DNA from: Sediminimonas qiaohouensis DSM 21189 | Lineage (GTDB): Bacteria > Pseudomonadota > Alphaproteobacteria > Rhodobacterales > Rhodobacteraceae | Direction: 5' to 3' | Assembly (NCBI RefSeq): GCF_000423645.1 | Contig: NZ_AUIJ01000007.1 | Span: 85,105 to 149,104 of the forward strand | Length of the DNA stretch: 64,000 bases | Shown here: one piece after another, positions 1 through 9,393 of the stretch | How positions within the stretch are numbered: the first letter of the stretch is position 1 | Layout: the number at the start of each line of letters is the position of its first letter | Notes under the pieces: generated by a model | The model's input: only the letters and a program-made list of their open reading frames with translations | Database searches by the model: none | Told to the model about the DNA's origin: nothing | Translations under genes and position numbers: made by a program

Positions 1-77
1 TCGCCGCTGTGCTCATTCTTACGGTCATGATCCGTCCGCACGGCTTGTTTGGTCATCATGACATCGAAAGGGTGTAA
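1..77 (+). CDS. livH: Liv-type ABC transporter inner-membrane permease, C-terminal end (partial)
   Basis: Only the last 24 codons are inside the window, ending at a TAA three bases before the next ATG. The tail reads ...LTVMIRPHGLFG..., which is the usual end of LivH-type permeases of branched-chain amino acid/amide ABC importers (established family pattern). It sits directly before a LivM-type permease and a LivF-type ATPase, so it is probably the first permease of the same importer. The ATPase LivG is not seen and may lie upstream. The 5' part of the gene is outside the window. Confidence 0.75.
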   Translation, partial: AAVLILTVMIRPHGLFGHHDIERV

Positions 78-80
78 GGG

Positions 81-1154
81 ATGTTCTATAGGCTCTCTGG
101 TGTCCACCACGCCAACTACGTCTCCGACAGCCGCATCTTCAAGGTGCCCGCTGACCGGAATTTGGCTGTGTTCGTCCTGCTTTTCGGTCTTGCGGCGCCG
201 TTCATCGTGCCGTCGCTCTACCTGAACAGCTACATGCTGCCTTGGCTGATCTGGACGGCTGCCGCGCTTGGGCTCAACCTGGTGACGGGGTGGGCAGGCC
301 AGCTTCATCTGGGTTATGCTGCGGTGATGGCCGTGGGCGCGTATTCGGCGATCCACGCCGCGCGATTCGGGGTCCCTTGGGAGTTCGCCCTCATCATCGG
401 CGGGCTGGCATCGTCGGTGATCGGCAGCCTGTTCGCCTTTGCCGCGTTGCGGGTGAAGGGGCTCTACCTCGCGCTTACGACGCTGGCGATGCAGTTCGTG
501 ATGGACTGGGTGCTGACTCACTCGCCGACGATTACGGGGGGCTCGCACGCATCGCTCCAATCTCCGACACTGGCGCTGCTCGGGCAAGAGATCACTTCCG
601 ATGCCGGCTATTATTATGTTGCCTTCGGATGGTGCGTCTTGGTGACGATTTTCATGCTGAATCTGAAACGCACCGGGCTGGGGCGCGCCCTGGTCGCCGT
701 GCGGGAAAAGGATTTTGCCGCCGCGATTCTCGGGGTGAACAGTTTCTACTACAAGATACTGGCATTCGCGACGTCGTCCTTTATCGCGGGGGTCAGCGGT
801 GCCTTGCTAGTTGCGACATTCTTCTTTCTCGCCGCGCCGGAGCAGTTTTCAGTGAACGTGTCGATCCAGGTGCTTGCGATGGTAATCGTCGGTGGCCTGT
901 CCAGCATCATCGGGTCGTATTTCGGCGTTGCCTTGATCCTGCTTGTGCCGGGCCTAGTGAACGGGATTGTCGCGGGGGGGAGTCTGTCACTTGGAATGCA
1001 GATCAATGTCGAAACGCTGGCCCATATTCCGAATGCCGTCTATGGCGCGCTGATCGTCATAATCCTTCTGATCGAACCGCTGGGGCTCGGCAAGCTCTAT
1101 GGCAACATCAGGGACTATCTGATGGTCTGGCCCTTCGATCAGCTCAGGAAGTAG
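81..1154 (+). CDS. livM: Liv-type ABC transporter permease (LivM family)
   Basis: A 357-residue multi-span membrane protein. After a polar N-terminal 25 residues it runs through about nine hydrophobic segments. It contains the LivM landmark around residues 58-75 (LGLNLVTGWAGQLHLGYAA) and the EAA-like loop near residue 205 (RTGLGRALVAVREKDFAA), which contacts the ATPases. It forms the transmembrane channel with LivH and moves a small organic substrate inward. It follows livH by three bases and precedes livF by six, so one operon is clear. The catabolic neighbours suggest that the cargo is an aromatic, alicyclic or branched acid rather than an amino acid; that is inference. Confidence 0.9.
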   Translation: MFYRLSGVHHANYVSDSRIFKVPADRNLAVFVLLFGLAAPFIVPSLYLNSYMLPWLIWTAAALGLNLVTGWAGQLHLGYAAVMAVGAYSAIHAARFGVPWEFALIIGGLASSVIGSLFAFAALRVKGLYLALTTLAMQFVMDWVLTHSPTITGGSHASLQSPTLALLGQEITSDAGYYYVAFGWCVLVTIFMLNLKRTGLGRALVAVREKDFAAAILGVNSFYYKILAFATSSFIAGVSGALLVATFFFLAAPEQFSVNVSIQVLAMVIVGGLSSIIGSYFGVALILLVPGLVNGIVAGGSLSLGMQINVETLAHIPNAVYGALIVIILLIEPLGLGKLYGNIRDYLMVWPFDQLRK

Positions 1155-1160
1155 AGAGGA

Positions 1161-1979
1161 ATGACGATGCAACAAAAGGTCGAAATCCAGCCCATACTGT
1201 CGATGAACAGTGTCGAGGTGCTGTATGACAACGTTATGCTAGCAATCAAGGGTGTCTCGATTCAGGTGCCAAAGGGCAAGATGATTGCGCTTCTGGGCTC
1301 GAACGGAGCGGGCAAGAGCACCACTCTGAAAGCGATCAGTGGTCTTCTGAAGGCCGAACGCGGCCGCGTCAGCCGGGGCGAAATCAAGTTCGAAGACACC
1401 GACATTACCGAGATGCTGGCGCAAAAGCGCGTGGAGATGGGTATTTGTCACGTCATCGAAGGACGGCGTGTCTTTGAGCATCTGACCCCGGACGAGAACC
1501 TGACGGCAGCCGCACCGGCGGGCATGTCCCGCTCAGACCTGAATGGGGAAAAAGAGAAGATATACAACTATTTCCCCCGGCTTGCCGAGCGACGCAATTC
1601 GCTGTCGGGCTATCTGTCGGGCGGCGAGCAGCAGATGCTTGCCATCGGCCGCGCGCTGGTGACCCAGCCGAGCCTGCTGATGCTGGACGAGCCGAGCCTT
1701 GGGCTTGCGCCGTTCCTGGTGGCCGAGATCTTCGGCATCCTGCAAAAGATCAACCAAGAACAGGGCATGTCGGTTCTGCTTGTGGAACAGAACGCCCTGG
1801 CCGCACTGGAGATCGTTTCGGAAGGATATCTGATCGAGAACGGCCGCGTCGTCATGAACGCCAGCGCCGAAGCCCTCAAATCCAACTCCGACATTCAGGA
1901 ATTCTATCTCGGCGGTGGAGAAGGCACGAATTTCCACAACGTCAAACATTATAGTCGACGCAAACGTTGGCTGAGTTGA
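1161..1979 (+). CDS. livF: Liv-type ABC transporter ATP-binding protein (LivF family)
   Basis: A 272-residue ABC ATPase. Walker A is GSNGAGKST at residues 46-54, the signature LSGGEQQ begins near residue 152, and Walker B LLMLDEP has Asp176 and Glu177. LivF proteins are usually about 235 residues. This one has a longer N-terminus and a basic C-terminal tail (KHYSRRKRWL), a form I associate with proteobacterial importers of aromatic or other carboxylic acids rather than classic leucine transport. It lies in one operon with the permeases before it and the binding proteins after it. The partner ATPase LivG must be encoded elsewhere, probably just upstream. Confidence 0.9.
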   Translation: MTMQQKVEIQPILSMNSVEVLYDNVMLAIKGVSIQVPKGKMIALLGSNGAGKSTTLKAISGLLKAERGRVSRGEIKFEDTDITEMLAQKRVEMGICHVIEGRRVFEHLTPDENLTAAAPAGMSRSDLNGEKEKIYNYFPRLAERRNSLSGYLSGGEQQMLAIGRALVTQPSLLMLDEPSLGLAPFLVAEIFGILQKINQEQGMSVLLVEQNALAALEIVSEGYLIENGRVVMNASAEALKSNSDIQEFYLGGGEGTNFHNVKHYSRRKRWLS

Positions 1980-2012
1980 GGTTCCAATCAGGCAGTGTTC
2001 AGGGAGGAAAAG

Positions 2013-3251
2013 ATGAATCAACTTACCAGTGCGTTAGCCGTAATCTCGATGATGGGCGGCCTGATCACCGGGTCGCAGGTTATGGCCGAACCATTCAAGG
2101 TGGGCGTCTGTTATGACCTCAGCAAGGCATATACATTTGCCACGCCGCAGGTCTCGCAAGCCGCGATGGATCTAGCGAAGCTGACAAACATGAAGGGCGG
2201 GATCGGCGGCGAGCCAGTGGAAGTCATCGTGCGCGACCATGGAAACGAACCACAGCGTGGGATCGAATGCTATAACAGGCTCAGCCGCGAGGGGGTCTTT
2301 GTCTTCGATACACTGTCAACGCCGGTGTCCTTGGCGATCCTACCGCGCGCGATGCAAGACGAACGCATTCTCATGCAGTCTCTGGTGGGGCGCGGTGATG
2401 CCGTGGATGGCACAGTTTTCGACTGGGTCTATCCGGTCGGCCCGACATACTGGGGCCAGGCCGCCAATGATATCGGCTATATAAAACAATTGCACGATGG
2501 CGATCTTTCGGACGTCAAGGTCGGCTACATCTATTTCGACTACCCATTCGGGCAGGAACCGATCGAGATTCTCGAGACATTGGCGGAAAAGGAAGGCTTC
2601 GAGCTTCTGCTCTACCCTGTGCCGTTGCCCGGCAGCGACCAGTCGGGTGCCTGGTCGAAAATGCGCCGCGACAAGCCCGATCACGTGATCTCGTGGATGC
2701 TCGGCGGTGCCCATGTCGTTGCGTCGAAAGAAATGCAGCGCAATCGCATTCCAATGGAAAAGTACATTTCGGTCAACTGGCTGAACGAAGTGGATATCGC
2801 CAATATCGGAGCAAAGGCGGCCACCGGACTGAAGCGCGGCACCAATGTCGTCGGTGGTCTGGACGTACCCTTACGTACCGAGATCATCAGTGAACTTTAC
2901 GACACCGGGCAGGGCTCCGGACCGTTGGCGAATACGCAGGATGTCTACTACAATACCGGGCTGGCGATGTATTCGATCATTTTCGAGGCAGCGCGGCGGG
3001 CGGTCGAACTGGAGGGCCTGCCGATCACGGCGCAGTCCTACAAAGCCGGTCTCGAAACTCTCGAAAAGTACGATGCGAACGGTCTGATGGCGCCGATCAC
3101 GGTGACATCGGAAGATCACGGTGGCGGCGGCAAGACGCGTATCGAGATGTGGGACGGCGAGACCTGGGTGCCACAAACCGACTGGATCTCTGCATACAGT
3201 GATGTGGTGTGGGAGGTGGTCAAGGAAAGCTCCTCGAAATACGAGGAATGA
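2013..3251 (+). CDS. Periplasmic substrate-binding protein of the Liv-type ABC importer (copy 1)
   Basis: A 412-residue type I periplasmic binding protein (Peripla_BP_6-like). The start at 2013 is chosen over a GTG at 1995 because AGGGAGGAAA lies just upstream and the N-terminus is then a clean signal peptide, with likely cleavage after QVMA near residue 25. The mature protein opens with FKVGVCYDLSKAYTF and carries an RDHGNEPQRG segment shared with the next gene. It delivers the ligand to the permease pair upstream. It is closely similar along its whole length to the following binding protein, so the two are tandem duplicates that have diverged. Confidence 0.9.
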   Translation: MNQLTSALAVISMMGGLITGSQVMAEPFKVGVCYDLSKAYTFATPQVSQAAMDLAKLTNMKGGIGGEPVEVIVRDHGNEPQRGIECYNRLSREGVFVFDTLSTPVSLAILPRAMQDERILMQSLVGRGDAVDGTVFDWVYPVGPTYWGQAANDIGYIKQLHDGDLSDVKVGYIYFDYPFGQEPIEILETLAEKEGFELLLYPVPLPGSDQSGAWSKMRRDKPDHVISWMLGGAHVVASKEMQRNRIPMEKYISVNWLNEVDIANIGAKAATGLKRGTNVVGGLDVPLRTEIISELYDTGQGSGPLANTQDVYYNTGLAMYSIIFEAARRAVELEGLPITAQSYKAGLETLEKYDANGLMAPITVTSEDHGGGGKTRIEMWDGETWVPQTDWISAYSDVVWEVVKESSSKYEE

Positions 3252-3344
3252 TGATCAGTTAGCCGAAGGGCCGGCGTCAGGGAAGGCGGTGCCGCGCTCG
3301 CATAACGATAAATTCGCCCTCCAATCAATCAATGGGAGAAGAAG

Positions 3345-4595
3345 ATGAGAACCAAACAGCATATCAAGGCGATGGTCCTTACCGCCGCATTGGCGACAGC
3401 CGCGACAGCGGCGACTGCCCAGGACAAGGAGCCGATCCGTTTCGGACTGTGCTTCGACCTCAGCAAGTCCTACACGTTCATTTCGCCCCAGGTGGCTCAG
3501 GCTGCCCAGGACCTGGCGATGTACACCAACGAAAACGGCGGGATCGAGGGCCATCCGGTCGAAATCATCGTGCGCGATCATGGCAACGAACCACAACGCG
3601 GCGTAGAATGCTATGAGCAGCTCAAGCGCGACGGCGTTTTCATCTTCAACTTCTTGTCCACGCCGGTCACGAACGCGGTATTGCCGCGCGCGATGAAGGA
3701 CGGCAACATTCTTATGCAGTCTTTCGTCGGCCGCGGCGACGCGGTGGATGGAGAGGTGTTCGAATGGGTTTTCCCGGTCGGCCCGACCTACTGGCAACAG
3801 GCAGCCAACGACGTCGCCTTCATCAAGGAGCAGATGGACGGCAATCTCGAAGACGCGAAGATCGGATTCATCTATCTGGATTATCCGTTCGGTCAGGAAC
3901 CGATCGAAATCCTGAAGACCCTGTCCGAGAAAGAGGGCTTTGAACTGTCGCTCTACCCGGTTCCTCTGCCCGGGTCGGATCAGTCCGGCGCATGGAGCAA
4001 GGTCCGCCGCGACAAGCCCGACTATGTGATTAGCTGGCTGCTGGCCGGCGGACATGTGGTTGCCTCCAAGGAAATGCGCCGCAACCGCTTCCCGATCGAC
4101 CGCTACCTGTCGGTCAATTGGCTGAACGAAGTCGACATCTCCAACATCGGTGCGGAAGAGGCCACAGGCATCCTTCGAGGGACAAACGTGGCTGGTGGCC
4201 AGGACGTTCCTCTCGTGGAAACGATGCTCGAAATGTATTATGTCAATGGTAAGGGAAGCGGACCCGAGAACTTGGTTCACGACGTGTACTACAACACCGG
4301 GCTGGCTATCTATTCGACCGGTTTTGAAGCCGCGCGTATCGCGATCGCCGAAGATGGCTGGCCGCTCACCCCCGAAAGCATGAAGGCTGGCTATGAATCG
4401 ATCTCCGGTTTCGATGCAAATGGCCTCATGGCCCCGGTCACGGTGACCGCGGAAGACCATGGTGGTGGCGGCAAGACCCGGGTCGAGCAATGGGATGGCG
4501 AAACCTGGGTGCCGCTGACCGACTGGAGCGCCGACTACCTCGACGTAGTGTGGGAAGTGATCAGGGAAAGTTCCGAGAAGTTCAACGTCGAGTGA
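3345..4595 (+). CDS. Periplasmic substrate-binding protein of the Liv-type ABC importer (copy 2)
   Basis: A 416-residue paralogue of the preceding gene, colinear throughout (for example FGLCFDLSKSYTF, DHGNEPQRGVECYEQL, DYPFGQEPIEIL, LYPVPLPGSDQSGAWSK). The signal peptide spans about residues 1-26 (cleavage near ATAATA/QD). The 93-base gap after copy 1 contains a good Shine-Dalgarno (GGGAGAAG) but no obvious terminator. Two binding proteins for one permease set usually widen the ligand range; this is inference. It is followed after 86 bases by crotonase genes, which links import to CoA-ester metabolism. Confidence 0.9.
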   Translation: MRTKQHIKAMVLTAALATAATAATAQDKEPIRFGLCFDLSKSYTFISPQVAQAAQDLAMYTNENGGIEGHPVEIIVRDHGNEPQRGVECYEQLKRDGVFIFNFLSTPVTNAVLPRAMKDGNILMQSFVGRGDAVDGEVFEWVFPVGPTYWQQAANDVAFIKEQMDGNLEDAKIGFIYLDYPFGQEPIEILKTLSEKEGFELSLYPVPLPGSDQSGAWSKVRRDKPDYVISWLLAGGHVVASKEMRRNRFPIDRYLSVNWLNEVDISNIGAEEATGILRGTNVAGGQDVPLVETMLEMYYVNGKGSGPENLVHDVYYNTGLAIYSTGFEAARIAIAEDGWPLTPESMKAGYESISGFDANGLMAPVTVTAEDHGGGGKTRVEQWDGETWVPLTDWSADYLDVVWEVIRESSEKFNVE

Positions 4596-4681
4596 GCTTG
4601 CCCTCCCCCGCGGCGATCATGTCGCGGGGGCCTCGGATCGGCATTTGCAGAAAATATGTCTTTAAAAGGGAAGCAGAAATC

Positions 4682-5458
4682 ATGAGCCCTATTGACGTGA
4701 CGATTGAAGACGGCATCGCGACCGTGTGCATCAACCGGCCCGAGCAGAAGAACGCGCTGTCCGTGGCCGCGACGAACGGCCTGACCGACGCCTGGGAACG
4801 GATCGAGGTGGATGACAGCATTCGCGTGGCCATTCTGACCTCGGCCGATTGCGGTGTTTTCAGCGCCGGGCTGGACCTGAAGGAAGCCACCCAAATCGCG
4901 CGGGATGAGGGTGTCGATATTCTGTCCAAGATGCGCGATCCGTTTCACGAAACCATGCGGGCCTGTAAAAAGCCGATCATTGCCGCCATGACCGGATCCC
5001 TGATGGCGGGAGGCATGATGCTGACGCTCAACTGCGATCTTCGCGTTGGTCTCAAAGGCACCAAGGTCGGTATCACCGAAGTCAAGATCGGGCGCGGGTC
5101 GCCCTGGGCGGCTCCGGCGCTATCGATGCTGCCGCAACCCATCCTCATGGAAATCGTTCTGACCGGCGATCTGATGACGATCGAGCGGCTGCACGATTAT
5201 GGGTTTACCAATTATCTGGAGGATACGCCGGAGGACGTGCGCGCGCGGGCGCATGCCCTTGCCAAGCGTATTGCCGGTATGGCCCCGCTCTCTGTGGTGG
5301 CGGCAAAAGGCAGCGTTCGGGCCACAATGGATCTCGGCTGCGCTGGCGGTCTGGAAGAGGGAAAGCGCCTGCATGAGGTCGTCTATGCCAGCAATGACGC
5401 GATCGAGGGCCCCAAGGCTTTTGCGGAAAAGCGCGCGCCGGACTGGACCGGAACCTGA
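4682..5458 (+). CDS. Enoyl-CoA hydratase/isomerase (crotonase) family protein
   Basis: A 258-residue crotonase. The start ATG at 4682 gives the normal N-terminus (DGIATVCINRPEQKNALS); the longer upstream frame overlaps the preceding coding sequence. The oxyanion-hole regions are FSAGLDLKE and AAMTGSLMAGGMML. The first acidic position of the hydratase pair is kept (GITEVKIG), but the second falls in GRGSPW and is not Glu. It may therefore be an isomerase, a hydrolase or another crotonase chemistry rather than a classic hydratase. Its stop overlaps an ATG (TGATG) before the next crotonase, indicating co-translation. Confidence 0.88.
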   Translation: MSPIDVTIEDGIATVCINRPEQKNALSVAATNGLTDAWERIEVDDSIRVAILTSADCGVFSAGLDLKEATQIARDEGVDILSKMRDPFHETMRACKKPIIAAMTGSLMAGGMMLTLNCDLRVGLKGTKVGITEVKIGRGSPWAAPALSMLPQPILMEIVLTGDLMTIERLHDYGFTNYLEDTPEDVRARAHALAKRIAGMAPLSVVAAKGSVRATMDLGCAGGLEEGKRLHEVVYASNDAIEGPKAFAEKRAPDWTGT

Positions 5459-5469
5459 TGGAGGCCGAG

Positions 5470-6252
5470 ATGACCGAACTTATTCGCCTTGAGAGGGATG
5501 GTCCTATTGGCATCCTGCGCTTTCTTCAACCGGAGAAGCGCAACCCTTACAGCATCGCGTTTGTCGAGGAATTGGTGGCGCATCTGCGCGAGGCCGACCG
5601 GGACGATGCGATCCGGGCTGTGATCATGACCGGAGGCGATCATTTCAGCAGCGGCGGCGATCTTGTCGGCTTCCAGGCCGAAGTCGCCAAGGGGGCAAGG
5701 GCCACATCCGAAATGATCGACAAGGTTCATGATGGGGGACGCGCGGCCTATCTCTTTCGCAAGCCGCTGATTTCCGCCGTTTGCGGCGTCGCCTATGGTG
5801 CCGGTCTGAGCCTCGCTCTGTCGGCGGATATTGTCGTGGCCGCCGAGGACGCACGGCTATGCGAGGTTTTCGCGCGCGTGGGTGGGTGCCCAGACACCGG
5901 TTCGAGCTGGTTGCTCCAGCAACGCGCAGGCGCGGGGGTGGCGCGGATGCTCGTGCTCACCGGCCGCGAGATCAACGGGCAAACCGCGAAAGACCTGCGC
6001 GTCGTGGAAGAATGCGTTCCGGCCGGGCAGGTCGAGGCGCGCGCGCTGGAAATCGCCCGCGAAATCGCCGCGCACCCGATGTTCGGGGTGCAGACAGCCA
6101 AACGCGTGATGCGCTCTGCGGCGGAATGTGGCTATCTCGGATCTCTGGACATCGAGCGAGATGCCCAATGCGTTCTGCTGGGCGCGCATGACTTCCCCGA
6201 GGCCATGAAGGCGTTCTTGGAAAAACGAAACCCCGAATTCAAGGACCGCTGA
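5470..6252 (+). CDS. Enoyl-CoA hydratase/isomerase (crotonase) family protein
   Basis: A 260-residue crotonase. ATG 5470 is preferred because GGAGG lies five bases upstream; an in-frame ATG at 5458 overlaps the previous stop and is possible. CoA-site and oxyanion segments are [10 protein letters not shown] and [14 protein letters not shown]. The active-site stretch [19 protein letters not shown] has Asp in the PDxG motif, as in PaaG-like isomerase/hydratases (family knowledge). It is co-transcribed with the crotonase before it and lies 41 bases ahead of etfB. The specific substrate is unknown. Confidence 0.87.
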   Translation: MTELIRLERDGPIGILRFLQPEKRNPYSIAFVEELVAHLREADRDDAIRAVIMTGGDHFSSGGDLVGFQAEVAKGARATSEMIDKVHDGGRAAYLFRKPLISAVCGVAYGAGLSLALSADIVVAAEDARLCEVFARVGGCPDTGSSWLLQQRAGAGVARMLVLTGREINGQTAKDLRVVEECVPAGQVEARALEIAREIAAHPMFGVQTAKRVMRSAAECGYLGSLDIERDAQCVLLGAHDFPEAMKAFLEKRNPEFKDR

Positions 6253-6293
6253 GGCGGTCGATACCACATCAGGAGTTCAAGGAGACCATGCCA

Positions 6294-7052
6294 ATGAAGG
6301 TGCTAGTCCCTGTCAAGCGCGTGATCGACTACAACGTGAAGGTCCGCGTGAAGGCGGACGGATCGGGTGTCGATCTCGCCAATGTCAAAATGTCGATGAA
6401 CCCGTTCGACGAGATTGCCGTCGAAGAGGCGATCCGCCTGAAGGAAGCCGGCAAGGCCGAAGAGGTCGTGGCGGTGTCGATCGGCGTGAAACAGGCGCAG
6501 GAAACGCTGCGCACGGCGCTGGCGATGGGCGCGGACCGGGCGATTCTGGTCGTGGCCGCCGATGACGTTCATAACGATATCGAGCCGCTCAGCGTTGCCA
6601 AGATCCTTGCCAAGGTCGTGGAAGAAGAGCAGCCGGGCCTCGTGATCGCCGGCAAGCAGGCGATCGACAACGACATGAACGCCACTGGACAGATGCTCGC
6701 GGCGCTGCTGGGCTGGAGCCAGGGCACCTTCGCCTCCGAACTCGACATCGAGGGCGACCACGCCAAGATCACCCGCGAGGTGGATGGCGGGTTGCAGACC
6801 ATCAAGGTGAAGATGCCCACCATCGTCACCGTCGATCTGCGCCTCAACGAGCCGCGCTACGCTTCGCTGCCCAACATCATGAAGGCGAAGAAGAAGCCGC
6901 TCGAAGAGAAGACCGCCGAGGATTACGGCGTCGACGTGAGCCCGCGCCTCGAGGTGGTCAAGACCGACGAGCCCGAAGCGCGCCAGGCCGGCGAGATCGT
7001 TCCGGACGTGGATACGCTGGTGGCGAAACTCAAAGAGAAAGGGGTCGTGTAA
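6294..7052 (+). CDS. etfB: Electron transfer flavoprotein beta subunit
   Basis: A 252-residue ETF beta. ATG 6294 ([12 protein letters not shown]) is preferred over ATG 6288 because AAGGAG ends nine bases upstream of it. The family hallmarks are the N-terminal VPVKRVID strand, the AMP-binding [10 protein letters not shown] segment, and the recognition loop [19 protein letters not shown], which docks on acyl-CoA dehydrogenases. ETF collects electrons from the many dehydrogenases of this island and passes them to ETF-ubiquinone oxidoreductase, which is not in the window. Its stop overlaps the start of etfA. Confidence 0.96.
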   Translation: MKVLVPVKRVIDYNVKVRVKADGSGVDLANVKMSMNPFDEIAVEEAIRLKEAGKAEEVVAVSIGVKQAQETLRTALAMGADRAILVVAADDVHNDIEPLSVAKILAKVVEEEQPGLVIAGKQAIDNDMNATGQMLAALLGWSQGTFASELDIEGDHAKITREVDGGLQTIKVKMPTIVTVDLRLNEPRYASLPNIMKAKKKPLEEKTAEDYGVDVSPRLEVVKTDEPEARQAGEIVPDVDTLVAKLKEKGVV

Positions 7053-7981
7053 TGGCTGTTCTGCTGCTTGCCGAAGTGAATGACGGCGAATTGTCGTTCG
7101 ACGCGACCGCCAAGGCCGTGGCCGCCTGCGCCAACTTGGGCGACGTGACCGCGCTCTGCGCCGGGGGTTCCGCCGCCGCCGCGGGAGAAGCGGCCGCAAA
7201 GATCGAGGGGGTCTCCAAGGTGCTCGTGGCCGAGGATGCCTCGCTGGGCCACCGCCTCGCGGAATCGACCGCCACGCTGATCGTGTCGCTCGCCGGCGAT
7301 TATGACCACATCGTCGCCCCCGCCACCACCGACGCCAAGAACGTGCTGCCCCGCGTGGCCGCGCTTCTCGACGTGATGGTGATCTCGGATGTCTCCGGCG
7401 TCGTCGATGCCGACACGTTCGAGCGCCCGATCTACGCCGGCAACGCCATCCAGACGGTGAAATCGAAAGACGCCAAGAAGGTCGTTTCGATCCGGACCGC
7501 CAATTTCGACGCGGTGGGCGAGCAATCCGCCGCGCCGGTCGACACGGTTTCCGCCGCCGAGAACCCCGGCCTGTCGGAATGGGTCGAGGACAAGGTGGCC
7601 GAGAGCGACCGCCCGGAGCTCACGTCCGCCGGTGTCGTCGTCTCCGGTGGCCGCGGCGTCGGCTCGGAAGAGGATTTCGCGATCATCGAGAAGCTGGCCG
7701 ACAAGCTCGGCGCCGCCGTGGGTGCCTCGCGCGCCGCGGTCGATTCCGGCTTCGCCCCGAACGACTGGCAGGTGGGCCAGACCGGCAAGGTCGTGGCACC
7801 CGATCTCTACGTCGCCGTGGGCATTTCGGGGGCCATTCAGCACCTTGCGGGCATGAAGGACTCGAAGATCATCGTCGCGATCAACAAGGACGAGGAGGCG
7901 CCGATCTTCCAGGTGGCCGACTACGGGCTTGTGGCCGACCTCTTCACCGCCGTGCCCGAACTCACCAAGAAACTCGGCTGA
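7052..7981 (+). CDS. etfA: Electron transfer flavoprotein alpha subunit
   Basis: A 309-residue ETF alpha, translationally coupled to etfB by TAATG. The C-terminal FAD domain is complete: [47 protein letters not shown] and [10 protein letters not shown]. It forms the FAD-carrying heterodimer with EtfB. Codon use in etfBA is more strongly biased to GCC/CTC than in most neighbours, consistent with high expression; it may serve the whole cell rather than only this pathway (inference). A strong intrinsic terminator follows at 8025-8054. Confidence 0.96.
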   Translation: MAVLLLAEVNDGELSFDATAKAVAACANLGDVTALCAGGSAAAAGEAAAKIEGVSKVLVAEDASLGHRLAESTATLIVSLAGDYDHIVAPATTDAKNVLPRVAALLDVMVISDVSGVVDADTFERPIYAGNAIQTVKSKDAKKVVSIRTANFDAVGEQSAAPVDTVSAAENPGLSEWVEDKVAESDRPELTSAGVVVSGGRGVGSEEDFAIIEKLADKLGAAVGASRAAVDSGFAPNDWQVGQTGKVVAPDLYVAVGISGAIQHLAGMKDSKIIVAINKDEEAPIFQVADYGLVADLFTAVPELTKKLG

Positions 7982-8024
7982 GGCTCGCAAGGTGCGCGAT
8001 GAATGCCCACCCTACGCTTGACGG

Positions 8025-8054
8025 AAAAGGCCCGCCCGAAAGGCGGGCCTTTTT
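8025..8054 (+). terminator. Rho-independent terminator after etfA
   Basis: A perfect 12-bp stem (AAAAGGCCCGCC paired with GGCGGGCCTTTT) around a five-base CGAAA loop ends in a run of T. It sits 44 bases after the etfA stop and closes the plus-strand transcript that probably starts upstream of the window. Confidence 0.93.
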
Positions 8055-8148
8055 CTCGAGCGTGGGTTGGTTACTAAGCGCCGGACGAACTTCCTGAGGC
8101 GCGAGATCCTTACGGAAGTGACGCTTCGTCAGCGGGCAATCTGGATCA

Positions 8149-8177
8149 TTGTCAGGAAAATAAAACACTTGTTAGAT
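8149..8177 (+). promoter_or_regulatory. Sigma-70-like promoter with overlapping operator, motif A site 1
   Basis: TTGTCA (8149-8154), 17-base spacer, TTAGAT (8172-8177). The operator-like 16-mer TAAAACACTTGTTAGA (8161-8176) covers the end of the spacer and the -10. It matches TCTAAC-N4-GTTAGA perfectly in its right half and in four of six bases on the left. The predicted start site lies about 30 bases before the ATG at 8215. Repression by steric block is the simplest reading (inference). Confidence 0.6.
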
Positions 8178-8214
8178 TTGTGAAAGTCTAAACATGGCGT
8201 CGCAGGAGAAAAAC

Positions 8215-9372
8215 ATGTCCCTGATCAAGAATTCCCCGACTTGGGCGTCCGATGAACACAAGATGTTCGCGGACAGCACCCGCAAGCTTTTTGATGCTGA
8301 AATGGCTCCGAACATCGAAAGATGGGTAGAACAGGGCATAGTCGACCGTGAATTCTGGTCAAAGGTCGGCGAACAGGGTGTCATGGGTGGCTCGATTGCC
8401 GAGGAATACGACGGGTTCGGCGGCGGCATCAGCTTTGATGCGATTACCGTTTACGAGCAGGGCCGCGCCGGTGACACCGGGTGGGGCTATGGCATCCAGT
8501 CGATCGTCATCCATTATCTCGATGCCTATGGCAGTGAAGAGCAGAAAAAGAAGTGGCTTCCGCGGCTGATCAGCGGCGAGAGCGTTGCAGCAATCGCGAT
8601 GACCGAACCGGGAACGGGGTCGGATCTTCAGAACGTCCAGACCTATGCGGAAAAGGACGGCGACCACTACAAGATCAACGGTTCGAAGATCTTTATCACC
8701 AACGGTCATACCGCCGATATCATCGTCGTCGTGGCCAAGACGGATCGGGGTGCGGGTGCCAAGGGCGTGTCGCTGATCATTCTGGAAACCGAGGGCGCGG
8801 AAGGTTTCCGCCGTGGACGGAACCTGAAGAAGCTGGGAATGAAGGGCTCTGACACAGCCGAGCTGTTCTTTGAGGATGTGCGCGTGCCGACGGCCAACCT
8901 GCTTGGCCCTGAAGAGGGGCAGGGGTTCTACCAATTGATGAAGCAGCTGCCCTGGGAGCGCTTGATGATCGGCATTACCGCGCTTGGGTTTATCGATTTC
9001 GCCATCGACCAGACGGTCAAATACGTTCAGGACCGGAAGGCGTTCGGCAACAGGATCATGGATTTTCAGAACACCCGTTTCAAGTTGGCGGAATGCAAGA
9101 CCAAGGCTGAATTGCTGCGCAGCTTCGTGAATGACGGGATTGCGCGACTTGAGACCGGGGAGCTTGACGCTGCCACGGCTTCGATGGCGAAATGGTGGGG
9201 CAGCCAGACGCAGAACGAGGTCATGCACGAATGCCTGCAACTGCACGGCGGTTACGGATACATGATGGAATATCCGATCGCGCGGCTTTACGCCGACAGC
9301 CGTGTTCAGATGATCTATGGCGGCACGAACGAGATCATGAAGGAACTGATCGCCCGTTCGATGGATGTCTGA
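8215..9372 (+). CDS. Acyl-CoA dehydrogenase
   Basis: A 385-residue FAD-dependent acyl-CoA dehydrogenase. ATG 8215 is chosen because AGGAG lies seven bases upstream; ATG 8194 would sit only some ten bases from the predicted transcript start. Signatures: TEPGTGSDLQNVQT (flavin/substrate loop), LGMKGSDTAELFF, CLQLHGGYGYMMEYPIAR and YGGTNEIMKELI. Glu248 in LPWERLMIG is at the position used as base in isovaleryl- and long-chain-type enzymes, whereas the medium-chain YEG position is Gly. It introduces an alpha,beta double bond in an acyl-CoA and reduces ETF. It has its own promoter with a motif A operator and converges on the CoA-transferase genes. Confidence 0.93.
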   Translation: MSLIKNSPTWASDEHKMFADSTRKLFDAEMAPNIERWVEQGIVDREFWSKVGEQGVMGGSIAEEYDGFGGGISFDAITVYEQGRAGDTGWGYGIQSIVIHYLDAYGSEEQKKKWLPRLISGESVAAIAMTEPGTGSDLQNVQTYAEKDGDHYKINGSKIFITNGHTADIIVVVAKTDRGAGAKGVSLIILETEGAEGFRRGRNLKKLGMKGSDTAELFFEDVRVPTANLLGPEEGQGFYQLMKQLPWERLMIGITALGFIDFAIDQTVKYVQDRKAFGNRIMDFQNTRFKLAECKTKAELLRSFVNDGIARLETGELDAATASMAKWWGSQTQNEVMHECLQLHGGYGYMMEYPIARLYADSRVQMIYGGTNEIMKELIARSMDV

Positions 9373-9393
9373 TCGGCCCGGCGCCGGGTGGAG

